64,000 nucleotides of DNA, taken from Chryseobacterium luquanense. GTDB lineage: Bacteria; Bacteroidota; Bacteroidia; Flavobacteriales; Weeksellaceae. Shown here in pieces: positions 1 to 8,828 of the stretch. A model generated the notes under the pieces. The model saw nothing but the letters and a program-made list of their open reading frames with translations. It was not told the DNA's origin and made no database searches. Each line of letters opens with the position of its first letter. Position 1 is the stretch's first letter. Location of the stretch: contig NZ_JAOVZV010000002.1 of the NCBI RefSeq assembly GCF_026460945.1, forward strand, positions 1 through 64,000. The letters are read 5' to 3'. Both the position numbers and the translations under genes were made by a program.

Positions 1-88
1 TAGAAGTTAGAAGTTAGAAGTTAGAAGTTAGAAGTTAGACAAAACTAATTCATAATTCATAATTCATAATTCATAATTCATAATTCAT
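1..88. repeat. Two adjacent heptanucleotide microsatellites
   Basis: Positions 1-39 are tandem copies of the 7-base unit TTAGAAG and positions 47-88 are tandem copies of the 7-base unit AATTCAT. The first tract runs off the left edge of the window, so its full size is unknown. The TTAGAAG tract recurs at 48411-48439, and the AATTCAT word recurs in the hairpin at 56157-56216. No coding function is visible. Confidence 0.9.
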
Positions 89-160
89 TTTAAAAAAATT
101 CACTTCATTTGTAACATTTCACAAAAAAGAGAAACCAATTAGAATATATAACAAATCTAC

Positions 161-1063
161 ATGGAAAAAATTTTATCAGTAAAAAATCTGACGAAAAAAT
201 TCAAGAGAGTCGTAGTTAACAATATTTCCTTCGACGTAGAAAGAGGTAATGTTTACGGACTTCTCGGCCCAAACGGAAGCGGAAAATCTACTACTTTCGG
301 AATGCTTCTTTCGACCATCAATCCTACAAGCGGAGATTGGTTTTGGTTTGGTAAAAAAGGTACTGATCCCGAGACGCTTAAAAAAATCGGAGCCATCATC
401 GAGCAGCCCAATTTTTATCCTTACCTGAGTGCAGAAACCAATTTGAAAATTGTTGCTGAAATTAAAGGAACTCCTTTTGCGAGAATTGATGAAGTTTTGA
501 ATACGGTGAAACTTTTAGAAAGAAAAAAAGATACCTTCAAAACCTTTTCTTTAGGTATGAAACAACGTTTGGCAATTGCTTCAGCTTTGCTTAATAATCC
601 TGAAGTTTTGATTTTGGATGAACCGACAAACGGTTTAGATCCGGAAGGAATTATTCAGATCAGAGAAATTATCGGAACGATTGCAAAACAGGGAATTACC
701 ATTATCATTGCAAGTCACCTTTTAGATGAGATTGAAAAAATATGCAGCCATGTAATTGTTTTGAAAGAAGGTAATGCTATTTATTCCGGAAGAGTAGATG
801 AAATGACAAGTAATCAAGGCTTTTTTGAATTGAAAGCAGATAATAATGTTACGCTTTTGAGTGCTTTGGAAGAATTGCAATGGTTTACATCTGTAGCTAT
901 TGAAGGAGATTTAATTAAGGCACAAATTCGTGACGACGCCTCAATTTCTGCATCAGCTTTAAACCAGAAACTTGCTGAAAAAGGTATTTTCCTTTCTCAT
1001 TTGGCGAAGAAAAAGAAATCACTTGAAAATCAATTCCTTGAACTTGTAAAAAACAATAACTAA
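161..1063 (+). CDS. ABC transporter ATP-binding protein (ABC-2 exporter type)
   Basis: This 300-residue protein is the cytoplasmic ATPase of an ABC exporter. Walker A is GPNGSGKST at residues 36-44, the Q-loop glutamine is near 82, the signature is FSLGMKQ at 129-135, Walker B is VLILDEP at 149-155 and the switch histidine is H186. About 80 residues follow the nucleotide-binding domain, as in ATPases that drive drug, antimicrobial-peptide or Na+ exporters (family knowledge). The ATG at 161 sits in A-rich sequence with no competing upstream start. The permease begins 2 bases after the stop, so the two form an operon. The substrate cannot be told from sequence. Confidence 0.93.
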   Translation: MEKILSVKNLTKKFKRVVVNNISFDVERGNVYGLLGPNGSGKSTTFGMLLSTINPTSGDWFWFGKKGTDPETLKKIGAIIEQPNFYPYLSAETNLKIVAEIKGTPFARIDEVLNTVKLLERKKDTFKTFSLGMKQRLAIASALLNNPEVLILDEPTNGLDPEGIIQIREIIGTIAKQGITIIIASHLLDEIEKICSHVIVLKEGNAIYSGRVDEMTSNQGFFELKADNNVTLLSALEELQWFTSVAIEGDLIKAQIRDDASISASALNQKLAEKGIFLSHLAKKKKSLENQFLELVKNNN

Positions 1064-1065
1064 TC

Positions 1066-1911
1066 ATGATGAAATTATTAAAATTAGAATATTATAAAAA
1101 CCTGAATTATACACCGTTTAAGGTTTTCACGATTTTATATTTTGCAATATTAGTCATCTTTCTTTGTATTGGTTTGATTGATTTGAAGCTTTTCGGAAGT
1201 ACAATTAATTTGAAAGAACAAGGAATGTATAATTTCCCTGAAATTTGGAATTTTACAACCTGGACTGTCGCTTTACTAAAGATTTTCCTTGGTTTAATCA
1301 TTGTATTTTCTATCTGTCAGGAATTTAGTAACAGAATGTTTAAACAGAACACAATTGATGGTTTAAGCAGAGAAGAATTTATTGGTTCGAAATTATTGAC
1401 TATCGGTATTTTTACATTTATTTCTACTGTTTTAGTTTTTGTAATCACAATACTTTTAGGATATCAATATTCAACTTCTACAGAATCATCGTTAGTTTAT
1501 AAAGAAATATTTTTCATTGGAAATTATTTCCTTAAACTTTTCTCTTTTTTCTGTTTTTTAATGTTTTTATCCATTTTACTGAGAAAATCAGTATTTGTTT
1601 TTCTGGCATTTTTTGTAGTCTGGATTGGTGAATCTGTTATCGGAGGAATTGAAACTTATAGTAAAGTAGCAGGAACACAGTCTGCAGAAAGAAACGAAAT
1701 TTTTCAGAATGGATTTTTCTTCAGCAAACTTTTACCATTAGAAAGTATGTCAAGTTTAATCCCTAATCCAATGATGAGGCTAAATATGGCTAAAATGATG
1801 GGGTTAAAATATGAATTTACCTATCCTACAGAAAGCCTTGTTGCATGTTTAGTTTGGTGTGGATTATTTATTTTCGGGTCTTACTTGATTCTTAAAAAGA
1901 GAGACTGGTAA
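1066..1911 (+). CDS. ABC-2 type transporter permease
   Basis: This 281-residue protein has about six hydrophobic membrane segments, near residues 20-40, 70-95, 115-135, 150-185 and 255-275, in the pattern of ABC-2 permeases. It starts 2 bases after the ATPase stop and is presumably its membrane partner. A second ATG lies one codon downstream of the chosen start. The sequence ends with a basic KKRDW tail. A strong hairpin terminator follows at 1937. The family is assigned from topology and operon context more than from signature residues. Confidence 0.85.
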   Translation: MMKLLKLEYYKNLNYTPFKVFTILYFAILVIFLCIGLIDLKLFGSTINLKEQGMYNFPEIWNFTTWTVALLKIFLGLIIVFSICQEFSNRMFKQNTIDGLSREEFIGSKLLTIGIFTFISTVLVFVITILLGYQYSTSTESSLVYKEIFFIGNYFLKLFSFFCFLMFLSILLRKSVFVFLAFFVVWIGESVIGGIETYSKVAGTQSAERNEIFQNGFFFSKLLPLESMSSLIPNPMMRLNMAKMMGLKYEFTYPTESLVACLVWCGLFIFGSYLILKKRDW

Positions 1912-1936
1912 AATTTATTTATATTATTCAAAATTA

Positions 1937-1964
1937 AAAGTGATTCAAATGAATCACTTTTTTT
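1937..1964 (+). terminator. Rho-independent terminator of the ABC exporter operon
   Basis: A perfect 10-bp stem (1937-1946 with 1951-1960) around a 4-base loop is followed by a T-run. It lies 26 bases after the permease stop. Confidence 0.85.
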
Positions 1965-1975
1965 CATTTTAAGGA

Positions 1976-2008
1976 AACAAAAAATCCGCACTCTTTCGAG
2001 CACGGATT
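1976..2008 (-). terminator. Terminator of mdh
   Basis: Read on the minus strand this is an 11-bp stem (2008-1998 with 1993-1983) containing two G-U wobble pairs and a GAAA tetraloop, followed by a run of T. It lies 23 bases after the mdh stop codon. The wobble pairs make it a better hairpin in RNA from the minus strand than from the plus strand. Confidence 0.8.
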
Positions 2009-2030
2009 CATTTATATAAAATCTAATCAA

Positions 2031-2957
2031 TTAGAATTTCAAATCACCATTTACTTCTCTTACTGCTTGTGCAGCTTCAGCAAATTTTGCTTTTTCTTCT
2101 TCAGTTAAAGAAATGTTTACGATGCTTTCAACACCGTTTTTCCCGATAATTGCAGGAACACCTAAACAGATATCGCTTTCGCCATATTCTCCGTCAAGCA
2201 TTAATGAACAAGGAATCATTTTCTTTTGATCACAAGCAATCGCCTGAACCATTACAGAAACTGCTGCACCTGGAGCATACCAAGCTGAAGTTCCTAATAA
2301 TTTTGTTAATGTAGCACCACCCACTTTAGTTTCTTCGATTATATATTTTTGTTTAGCATCGTCAAGGAACTCAGTTACAGGAACCCCGTTTCTTGTTGCT
2401 TTGCTCAATAATGGAAGCATTCCTGTATCACTGTGAGCTGCGATTACCATACCGTCAACATCAGAAATTGGAGCTTCTAGAGCTTCAGCCAATCTGTATT
2501 TGAATCTTGCAGAATCTAAAGCACCACCCATACCGATGATTTTGTGCTTAGGAAGACCTGAAGTTTTGTGTACCAAATAAGCCATTGTATCCATTGGATT
2601 AGAAACCACGATGATGATTACTTCAGGAGAATTTTTTACTAAATTTTCAGTAACTTCTTTTACAATTCCCGCATTAATACCGATTAATTCTTCTCTTGTC
2701 ATTCCCGGTTTTCTTGGGATACCAGAAGTAATTACTGCTACATGAGAACCTGCTGTTTTGCTGTAATCTCCTGTTGTTCCTGTAATTTTTGTATCAAATC
2801 CGTTCAAAGATGCAGTCTGCATCAAGTCCATTGCCTTTCCTTCTGCGAAACCTTCTTTGATATCTACTAAAACTACTTCTGAACAGAAGTCTTTCATTGC
2901 GATGTATTCTGCACAACTTGCTCCTACAGCACCTGCACCTACTACGGTTACTTTCAT
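2031..2957 (-). CDS. mdh: Malate dehydrogenase
   Basis: This 308-residue NAD-dependent malate dehydrogenase interconverts malate and oxaloacetate in the TCA cycle. The Rossmann motif GAGAVG is at residues 7-12, with D32 for NAD ribose. The substrate arginines are R82 and R88 in the loop RKPGMTR, and R151. N120 and the catalytic D148/H175 pair are all present. The RKPGMTR loop marks malate rather than lactate specificity in the LDH/MDH family. It is a single gene, with its own terminator behind it and a good promoter just upstream inside the hemO terminator region. Confidence 0.97.
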   Translation of the reverse strand: MKVTVVGAGAVGASCAEYIAMKDFCSEVVLVDIKEGFAEGKAMDLMQTASLNGFDTKITGTTGDYSKTAGSHVAVITSGIPRKPGMTREELIGINAGIVKEVTENLVKNSPEVIIIVVSNPMDTMAYLVHKTSGLPKHKIIGMGGALDSARFKYRLAEALEAPISDVDGMVIAAHSDTGMLPLLSKATRNGVPVTEFLDDAKQKYIIEETKVGGATLTKLLGTSAWYAPGAAVSVMVQAIACDQKKMIPCSLMLDGEYGESDICLGVPAIIGKNGVESIVNISLTEEEKAKFAEAAQAVREVNGDLKF

Positions 2958-3005
2958 AATGTTACTATTTTATTATTTATTTGTTAGTTTACTTTTTTGC
3001 TTCCC

Positions 3006-3035
3006 AAATGTACAAATTCCCGAAAAATTGAGCAA
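3006..3035 (-). promoter_or_regulatory. Flavobacterial-type promoter of mdh
   Basis: On the minus strand a TTG (3035-3033) is followed after 19 bases by TACATTTG (3013-3006), matching the Bacteroidetes TTG-N19-TAnnTTTG consensus. Transcription would start about 40 bases before the mdh ATG. The -33 box lies inside the hairpin that terminates the upstream hemO operon. Confidence 0.65.
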
Positions 3036-3049
3036 TTTTTCGGGAATTT
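3014..3049 (-). terminator. Terminator of the bphP-hemO operon
   Basis: A perfect 16-bp inverted repeat (3014-3029 with 3034-3049) surrounds the loop gagc, 19 bases after the hemO stop. There is no long T-run, but the stem itself ends in A/T pairs. It overlaps the mdh promoter. Confidence 0.75.
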
Positions 3050-3068
3050 TAATTATTATTTAAGAAAA

Positions 3069-3620
3069 TTAATTAACGTTTAGTAAAAACGTATATAATT
3101 TTTTAGCTCCTGATAACACTTCATTGTAGTTTTCTTCGGTAACTTCAGTATCCAAAACCTCTTTGAAGTTTTTCCACATCGGTCCTGTATTTTCCTGATA
3201 ACATCCAAAAAAGTTGAAAGTAACATCATCAAAACCTTCCGTTTTAGAAAGTTGTTTTGCGATAACATTTCCACCTAAAGTAGAGCCTTCAATTACATAC
3301 ATTGCTCCCAAAGCTTCATGCTCATTTGCCAATTCAAAATCATGAGAAGCCGTTTGGTTTTCTAAAGCTAAACTTGCCAAATCCTTTTCAATTAATGGAA
3401 GTTTTACTCTTTGATTTAACTGAAGTTTCTCGCTGAATTTATCAGAAAGACTTTTGAATATTTTGTTTTCACTATGAAGAAGCATCAGATAATTGGTATT
3501 GATGATTTTTTTGTAATCTTCTAAAGTGAAAGTTTTGCTGAAAATTTTATCAGAACTAAATAATTTTTCTGCTGCATCGTGAAACTCGGCAGTGTTTTGT
3601 TTTAAATACTCAGATACCAT
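3069..3620 (-). CDS. hemO: Biliverdin-producing heme oxygenase
   Basis: This 183-residue all-alpha protein of the heme oxygenase family opens heme to biliverdin, CO and iron. The N-terminal segment EFHDAAE puts the proximal heme ligand at H14, and the distal-helix motif GAMYVIEGSTLGG is intact, as in bacteriophytochrome-associated oxygenases. It starts 14 bases after the stop of the phytochrome kinase gene on the same strand, so biliverdin would be made next to the receptor that binds it. A role in iron release from heme is an alternative, but the operon argues for chromophore supply. The symbol is descriptive; bphO is also used. Confidence 0.93.
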   Translation of the reverse strand: MVSEYLKQNTAEFHDAAEKLFSSDKIFSKTFTLEDYKKIINTNYLMLLHSENKIFKSLSDKFSEKLQLNQRVKLPLIEKDLASLALENQTASHDFELANEHEALGAMYVIEGSTLGGNVIAKQLSKTEGFDDVTFNFFGCYQENTGPMWKNFKEVLDTEVTEENYNEVLSGAKKLYTFLLNVN

Positions 3621-3634
3621 TGTTTTTTTAACGT

Positions 3635-5890
3635 TTAAAGTTTCACAAATTTAGGCTTTTGAAACGTTAAAATAAAACAAGTTCCCTCATTACTGCTTTC
3701 GTAATCTACATTTCCGCCCAATCTGTTCATAATTCTGTGAACAATGGATAATCCTACTCCGTTTCCTTTGAATTTTTTGGCATTATCCATTCTGTTGAAA
3801 ATCTTAAACATCTTGTGTTTATTTTCTTCAGGAATTCCGATTCCATTGTCTTTGATGCGGTAAATAATTTTGTCACCTTGTTCAGTTCCCTCAATTTCTA
3901 TAATCGGTTGTTCCTGATCTGATGAATATTTCACAGCATTATTGATGATATTTAAAAATACTTGATGCAACATCGTTTTGTCTGCCAAAACTTCGGGACA
4001 TTCTTTGATTACAACAATACTTTTCTGTGTGTCGTATGTCATTTTTGCATTCTCTGTAATTTTCTGAATAGTAGGATTGGTCTCAATATTTTCAAGCTGA
4101 ATCTCGCTGTGTTTTGCACGGCTCAACTGAAGAACATTCTGCATCATTTCTGCCATACTGTCGATTTCGTCGATGATAGAATTGATTTTATTTCTGTTCT
4201 TGTCTGAAGTTTCTCCAAAGCTTTTAAGCAACATTTGAGCATTCAGTTTCATCACCGTAAGCGGAGTTCCCAAATCGTGTGAAATCGTGTAAGAAAAACT
4301 ATCTAGTTCTTCATTTACTTTTTTCAGCTGATCATTCAGTTTTTTAATCGTAATATATTGTTTGTGTGAAGTTTCTAAAACTAAATCACGGATAAGATTT
4401 ACTGCAATTACGTTTTTAGAACCCCATCTTTTAGAATTTCCTCTAATATTTTCTGTAAAAACCTCAAAAGACTGACGTGGAGAAACAAATTGAGTCTCAA
4501 TACCATCTTTGGAAAAGACATCGATTTTTTTCTCAGGATTTCCTGCCCAATTGATGTGTTCGTCAAATTCTTTTCTGAACCAGATTAAGATTTCTTTTTT
4601 ACTTCTTTCAATAAAATAAATAATAATTCCGGCACTCTCAGAACTTAAATTTAATTCTTTACCGTAATCTTTCAGAAAACTATTGCTTATGAAAACGTTC
4701 TCTGAAATATTTTGATATGCCCAATCAATGATATTGTTTATGATTTCTTTTTCAGGAGTAATTCCGTCTGTAACGATTTCGTTATCTGAAATAATAGCCA
4801 ATCCGTCTGCTTTTGGGATTGATCTTAAATCACATTTATTCGCATCCAAAGAATCAAATAAAGTTCCATGTTTTAGAAATTCAGATTTCAAATAGCTTAA
4901 CTTTTCATTTAAATCTAATCGATATCCTAATTCTTTTTTAGCCTTAAAAGAAGAATAAGCATTGGAAGCTAAAACTGTAAAAATTCCTGCCTGAACGCGA
5001 TCTTCAAGATCGATATGTTTGGCTTCAGAATTTTGGCAAGTTACCAATCCCCACAATTTATCATCAATAATAATCGAAATACTGAAACTTGAAGAAGCTC
5101 CCGAGTTTTTGATGTACTGACCGTGAATTGGTGACATCGCTCTCGAAGCAGCGAAAGTAAGATCAATATCGGTTTCTGTACGGCTCAAAATACGAACTGG
5201 CTCTGAATGAACATTCGAAAATATTCTTTTTCTCTTTTTTTTGTACAATTCACGCGCCTGTCTCGGAATGTCGTGTTCCGGATAATGAAGTCCCAAATAA
5301 CTTTCAAGATGATTGTTGGTTTTCTCAGCGATTACTTTGCCGGAACCGTCGTTCATGAATTTATAGACCATTACGCGGTCATAATTGATGATGTTGAAAA
5401 GGGTATTTAGAAGTTGATCCCAAATTTCCTGATCATTATCAACAATATAAAAGTTATCGTATTTGTTTGTGATGCGTTTCTGAAAATTTTTAGAAACTGC
5501 TTCAAACTCAAGGAAAATATAATTATTTGCACGAAAAACAGAAAAATGATACTGATTTTCACCTATAAAAATTTTGTCAAAATAAGTTTCGTTCTCTCTT
5601 CTTTCAAGAAAACCTGCATCCTGAAAAATTTCCGAATCGATAACGTTCTGGAAAACATCAGGAAACTGTGAAAGTTTTTTTCCAAAAAGCTCGTTGGAAT
5701 TTTCTAATGGAAAAATATCTGTAATATTTTCACTAAAAAAAGTGATGGTAAGAGAAGCTTTGTCAATGCCAATCAAGTATCCAAAACTTTGTACATAGCC
5801 CGGAATATGAATGGGCTCATCATGACATTCTACAAAATTCATAATATCTAATAAAATATCAAAGTTACTCAATTTGAAGTTCAAATACAC
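3635..5890 (-). CDS. bphP: Bacteriophytochrome sensor histidine kinase
   Basis: This 751-residue red/far-red light receptor kinase has the order PAS (about 16-130), GAF (about 140-315), PHY (about 325-505), HisKA (about 515-585) and HATPase (about 625-745). C22 in the segment CHDEPIHIPG is placed like the biliverdin-attaching cysteine of bacterial phytochromes. The GAF motif HDIPRQAR gives D207, SPIH gives H256, and the PHY tongue has PRQSF at 471-475. The phospho-acceptor is H538 in SHDLGTPL. The N, G1 and G2 boxes of the ATPase (NNAVKYS, DNGIGIP, GNGVGLS) are intact. An in-frame ATG at codon 17 is a possible shorter start that keeps C22. Heme oxygenase follows in the operon. No response regulator is adjacent. 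Confidence 0.95.
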   Translation of the reverse strand: MYLNFKLSNFDILLDIMNFVECHDEPIHIPGYVQSFGYLIGIDKASLTITFFSENITDIFPLENSNELFGKKLSQFPDVFQNVIDSEIFQDAGFLERRENETYFDKIFIGENQYHFSVFRANNYIFLEFEAVSKNFQKRITNKYDNFYIVDNDQEIWDQLLNTLFNIINYDRVMVYKFMNDGSGKVIAEKTNNHLESYLGLHYPEHDIPRQARELYKKKRKRIFSNVHSEPVRILSRTETDIDLTFAASRAMSPIHGQYIKNSGASSSFSISIIIDDKLWGLVTCQNSEAKHIDLEDRVQAGIFTVLASNAYSSFKAKKELGYRLDLNEKLSYLKSEFLKHGTLFDSLDANKCDLRSIPKADGLAIISDNEIVTDGITPEKEIINNIIDWAYQNISENVFISNSFLKDYGKELNLSSESAGIIIYFIERSKKEILIWFRKEFDEHINWAGNPEKKIDVFSKDGIETQFVSPRQSFEVFTENIRGNSKRWGSKNVIAVNLIRDLVLETSHKQYITIKKLNDQLKKVNEELDSFSYTISHDLGTPLTVMKLNAQMLLKSFGETSDKNRNKINSIIDEIDSMAEMMQNVLQLSRAKHSEIQLENIETNPTIQKITENAKMTYDTQKSIVVIKECPEVLADKTMLHQVFLNIINNAVKYSSDQEQPIIEIEGTEQGDKIIYRIKDNGIGIPEENKHKMFKIFNRMDNAKKFKGNGVGLSIVHRIMNRLGGNVDYESSNEGTCFILTFQKPKFVKL

Positions 5891-6057
5891 ACATGTGGTA
5901 CCTAATTAAGAATCTGTATAAATAATTAACAAAAATTATGATTTATTAAAACATTTTATATAAAAACATATAAACAAACATTTAAAAATTATCTTTTTTA
6001 AAAAAATATTAATTTTATTTCACCCATTATAGAATGAATAAAAAGCAACTGTAAATT

Positions 6058-7782
6058 TTATTTAATTTCTGTAATTTCGTTGGTTAAACCATTGGTTTTT
6101 ATCATGTAAGAATGTTTTTTATTCAGAGAATCCAAAACTTCAATTTGTGAAATATTTTCTTCTGTGAAATCATAATTTTCGAGCTGAATAAGAATGGGAG
6201 AATTTATTTTATTAATTTTTAAAGGAAAATTTACTTTCCATTTTACATCATTATTTTGGTTTTTAATATTGGTAATCGTCGCACTTCCGCCATTATTACT
6301 TAGAAATACAAAAACTTTTTTATTGGTGTAATCATTGTCTTCTTTTCTGATTTCACCTTCGAGAAACGGACTGTTAAAATTGTAGATTTCTTCGATTTTA
6401 TACTGAATTCCAGACTTGAAAAAATCCATTGTTTTTGGAGTATTGTAAAAATCTTCGATTGTTTCGGGAGAAATATTTGCCAACTCCTGTTTTTTAATAA
6501 CAAAAGTCTGCGCCGTATCTTTTTGCTGCTCGTAAAGATTTTTAGCATAAGAAAAATCTGCACCCGAAAAATATCTTCCGGTGATTCTTCTAATAGTGAT
6601 GTTATCGCCTTCAATTTTTTCAATTTTAAAACCGAAATTCAGAATATCTCCATAATAATTACGCGCATCTACAACATAAAACTGACTGGTATTTGGATTT
6701 TTAATTTCAGACTTTAGGTTCGTAAATTGATTAGACATTGTTTCTTTATACTCAACAGAAGCTTTATAAGCTTTATAATAAGTCTTCCCGAAATACATTA
6801 CTGCAAGATAAATTGCTAAAACTGGTAAAATCCATAATAATTTGCTGGTTTTAAAGCCTGTTCGTTTCTCTTTTACGACGTAAGTTTCAGACAATGAATC
6901 GTGCCATCCTCTTTTCCAGAAAAAAGAAACTGCATCAAATGGAATATTTCTGCATAAAGTTCTTAGGAAAATAGTTGAAGAATCGGGAGATTCTACTTTT
7001 GAACTTACAACTCTTGATTCCGTTAAAAATTTTGCAGGAGAAGAACCAAACAGAATTTCCGAAACAGGATAATAAATAAAAATGAAAATGATAACTAGAA
7101 AATAAAGCGCCCATCTGCTTTCTAAAAACATCGCTAAAGTTTCATTTCTAGCTAAAAATTCGGAGTTCATCATCGAATATCCTAAAGTAATTACAAAAGG
7201 AGTTGCCAATAATGACATTACCGTCAAATCTACAATCCAGTGAAAAAATCTCTGCCATTTTGGAGTATCTGTAATGGTAATTTTCTCTTCTGTCTGTAAA
7301 ATATCAATCTCTTTTTGACTTTTAATTATTCTTAAAACCCGTACACTGATGTATAAAGCCAAACCTAAAGTAGCTAATCCAAATGTGGAATAAAATATCT
7401 GTAAAGAAGTGAGTCCGCCCCATTTTGTAATAAATATCTTATAACATAAACTTTGAAAAAGCAAAATAATTGACTGTAAAAAAATCACAGAAAACACGAA
7501 CCCTACAAGACGTGTTTCTTTACCTTTTGATTTGATAAACTGCAAACCGCCGATAAAAAGCAATACATAAAAAACGAAATTCCAGATTTCTAAATGCTCA
7601 AATTTATTGGTGAAATTGAGATTCAGCGTTGTAAAAAGATATAAAAACTGTAAAACATCCGGAATAGATTTAAATTCTTCAGCACCTTTCCAGACACCGT
7701 AAAATGTATAAAAACAGCAAAGTATACCAATGATTGATATCACCATCGAACTGATGGCAATAAGCTTGTAGTTTTTCCCCAT
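6058..7782 (-). CDS. RDD-family integral membrane protein
   Basis: This 574-residue protein has about four hydrophobic segments in its first 150 residues. An RDD-type domain follows (about 170-310), recognised by the start RFFHWIVDL, the middle motif FGSSPAKFL and the end motif WHDSLSETYVV. A further membrane helix lies near 315-335. The C-terminal 240 residues look like a soluble extracytoplasmic domain that I do not recognise. RDD proteins are membrane proteins of mostly unknown role, and some act as ion antiporters. It starts 32 bases after the nucleoid-protein gene and is probably cotranscribed with it. No clear terminator follows. Confidence 0.75.
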   Translation of the reverse strand: MGKNYKLIAISSMVISIIGILCCFYTFYGVWKGAEEFKSIPDVLQFLYLFTTLNLNFTNKFEHLEIWNFVFYVLLFIGGLQFIKSKGKETRLVGFVFSVIFLQSIILLFQSLCYKIFITKWGGLTSLQIFYSTFGLATLGLALYISVRVLRIIKSQKEIDILQTEEKITITDTPKWQRFFHWIVDLTVMSLLATPFVITLGYSMMNSEFLARNETLAMFLESRWALYFLVIIFIFIYYPVSEILFGSSPAKFLTESRVVSSKVESPDSSTIFLRTLCRNIPFDAVSFFWKRGWHDSLSETYVVKEKRTGFKTSKLLWILPVLAIYLAVMYFGKTYYKAYKASVEYKETMSNQFTNLKSEIKNPNTSQFYVVDARNYYGDILNFGFKIEKIEGDNITIRRITGRYFSGADFSYAKNLYEQQKDTAQTFVIKKQELANISPETIEDFYNTPKTMDFFKSGIQYKIEEIYNFNSPFLEGEIRKEDNDYTNKKVFVFLSNNGGSATITNIKNQNNDVKWKVNFPLKINKINSPILIQLENYDFTEENISQIEVLDSLNKKHSYMIKTNGLTNEITEIK

Positions 7783-7814
7783 AAAATCTTTTGAAAGTTA
7801 TTAAACCTTTTATC

Positions 7815-8828
7815 TTACACCTCTTTATCGAAGTAAAGCATATAAAATTTTCCTTTTTCATCCTGACCTTGCTCAAGCATTTTTCGGTCTCCATGAATGT
7901 AAATATGAAAATTTTTATCTAATTTAATAATACTTTTGAAATGACGCTGCGTTTTTTTCACCGCCGCTTCACTGATTGGAAATTCCTCAGAAATATTGAT
8001 CTGCATATCTTGTTCGTAATCAGTTTTAAAATTATTAAAACTCTCAATTACATGCTCATCAACCAAAACTTCAGCGGCAAATTCATCCAGCTTAAATTCT
8101 TCTTTTTCTTTAAAGAAATTAATCGATTTATTTAAAAAATCTGCCTGATCTGCTTTAGAAACCTCAAATTCCTGTGGAAGTTGCTTCACAATGTAATCTT
8201 TGTAAACCATCAAAGCTTCCTGTGTGTGAAAATATTCATCATCACGTTGTTTCACTTTTAAGAAATCTTCAAACCAATAGTACATATCACCGTTTTTGTT
8301 GTTGTCAACCACGGAAAGTACATAGCCATTTTCTTTATGATTATTGTAAATAAGAGCAGCTTTATCGATTTTTGACAAACTGATTCCCTGATCTTTTTCA
8401 ATTTCGAACGATTCGTTTTTAGGGAATATTTTTAAGAAAGAATCTCTTTTTTCGGTTTTAAAAATCCCGATTTTATCAACTCTCTCGTCGCTTTCTCTTT
8501 CGTCTTCAAAGAAAACAATAAACAGTTCTCCACCCTGAACTCGTGGATTTTCTGCCGCTTCGAAAAGATGTTTGGCAATATTTTCAGCTTCCCAAAGAAA
8601 CTTCGCTTTGTCTTCAAAAATCTCGGAAACCGAACTAAAAACCGGATTGTTTACCAAATAAGTATCGCTGTAAAACTGATATGTTTCCTCAGTTTTAAAT
8701 GAACCTAAAAAATAATTTTCAAGCATTTCTACAGTTCCTTCATCCAATTGAAGCTCTTCCTGCGAAAGTATAAGTGATTCTCCGTTGATTTTATTTCCGA
8801 CTCTGTGGACTACAATTTTTGTAAACAT
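7815..8828 (-). CDS. Nucleoid-associated protein, YejK/NdpA (NA37) family
   Basis: This 337-residue soluble protein matches the 37-kDa nucleoid-associated family in overall length and pattern. The start KIVVHRVGNKINGE, an acidic N-terminal half and a C-terminal FKSIIKLDKNFHIYIHGDR segment are typical. Relatives bind DNA and are spread over the nucleoid; the exact function is unknown. The chosen ATG lies 13-20 bases from a TATATTTG element, which supports it. The gene leads an apparent two-gene operon with the RDD membrane protein. Confidence 0.85.
   Translation of the reverse strand: MFTKIVVHRVGNKINGESLILSQEELQLDEGTVEMLENYFLGSFKTEETYQFYSDTYLVNNPVFSSVSEIFEDKAKFLWEAENIAKHLFEAAENPRVQGGELFIVFFEDERESDERVDKIGIFKTEKRDSFLKIFPKNESFEIEKDQGISLSKIDKAALIYNNHKENGYVLSVVDNNKNGDMYYWFEDFLKVKQRDDEYFHTQEALMVYKDYIVKQLPQEFEVSKADQADFLNKSINFFKEKEEFKLDEFAAEVLVDEHVIESFNNFKTDYEQDMQINISEEFPISEAAVKKTQRHFKSIIKLDKNFHIYIHGDRKMLEQGQDEKGKFYMLYFDKEV

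Noticed and set aside
1107..1301. Opposite-strand open frame of 64 codons inside the first ABC permease gene
   Set aside because: It lies wholly inside a well-supported gene and its composition looks like a shadow frame, with no motif.
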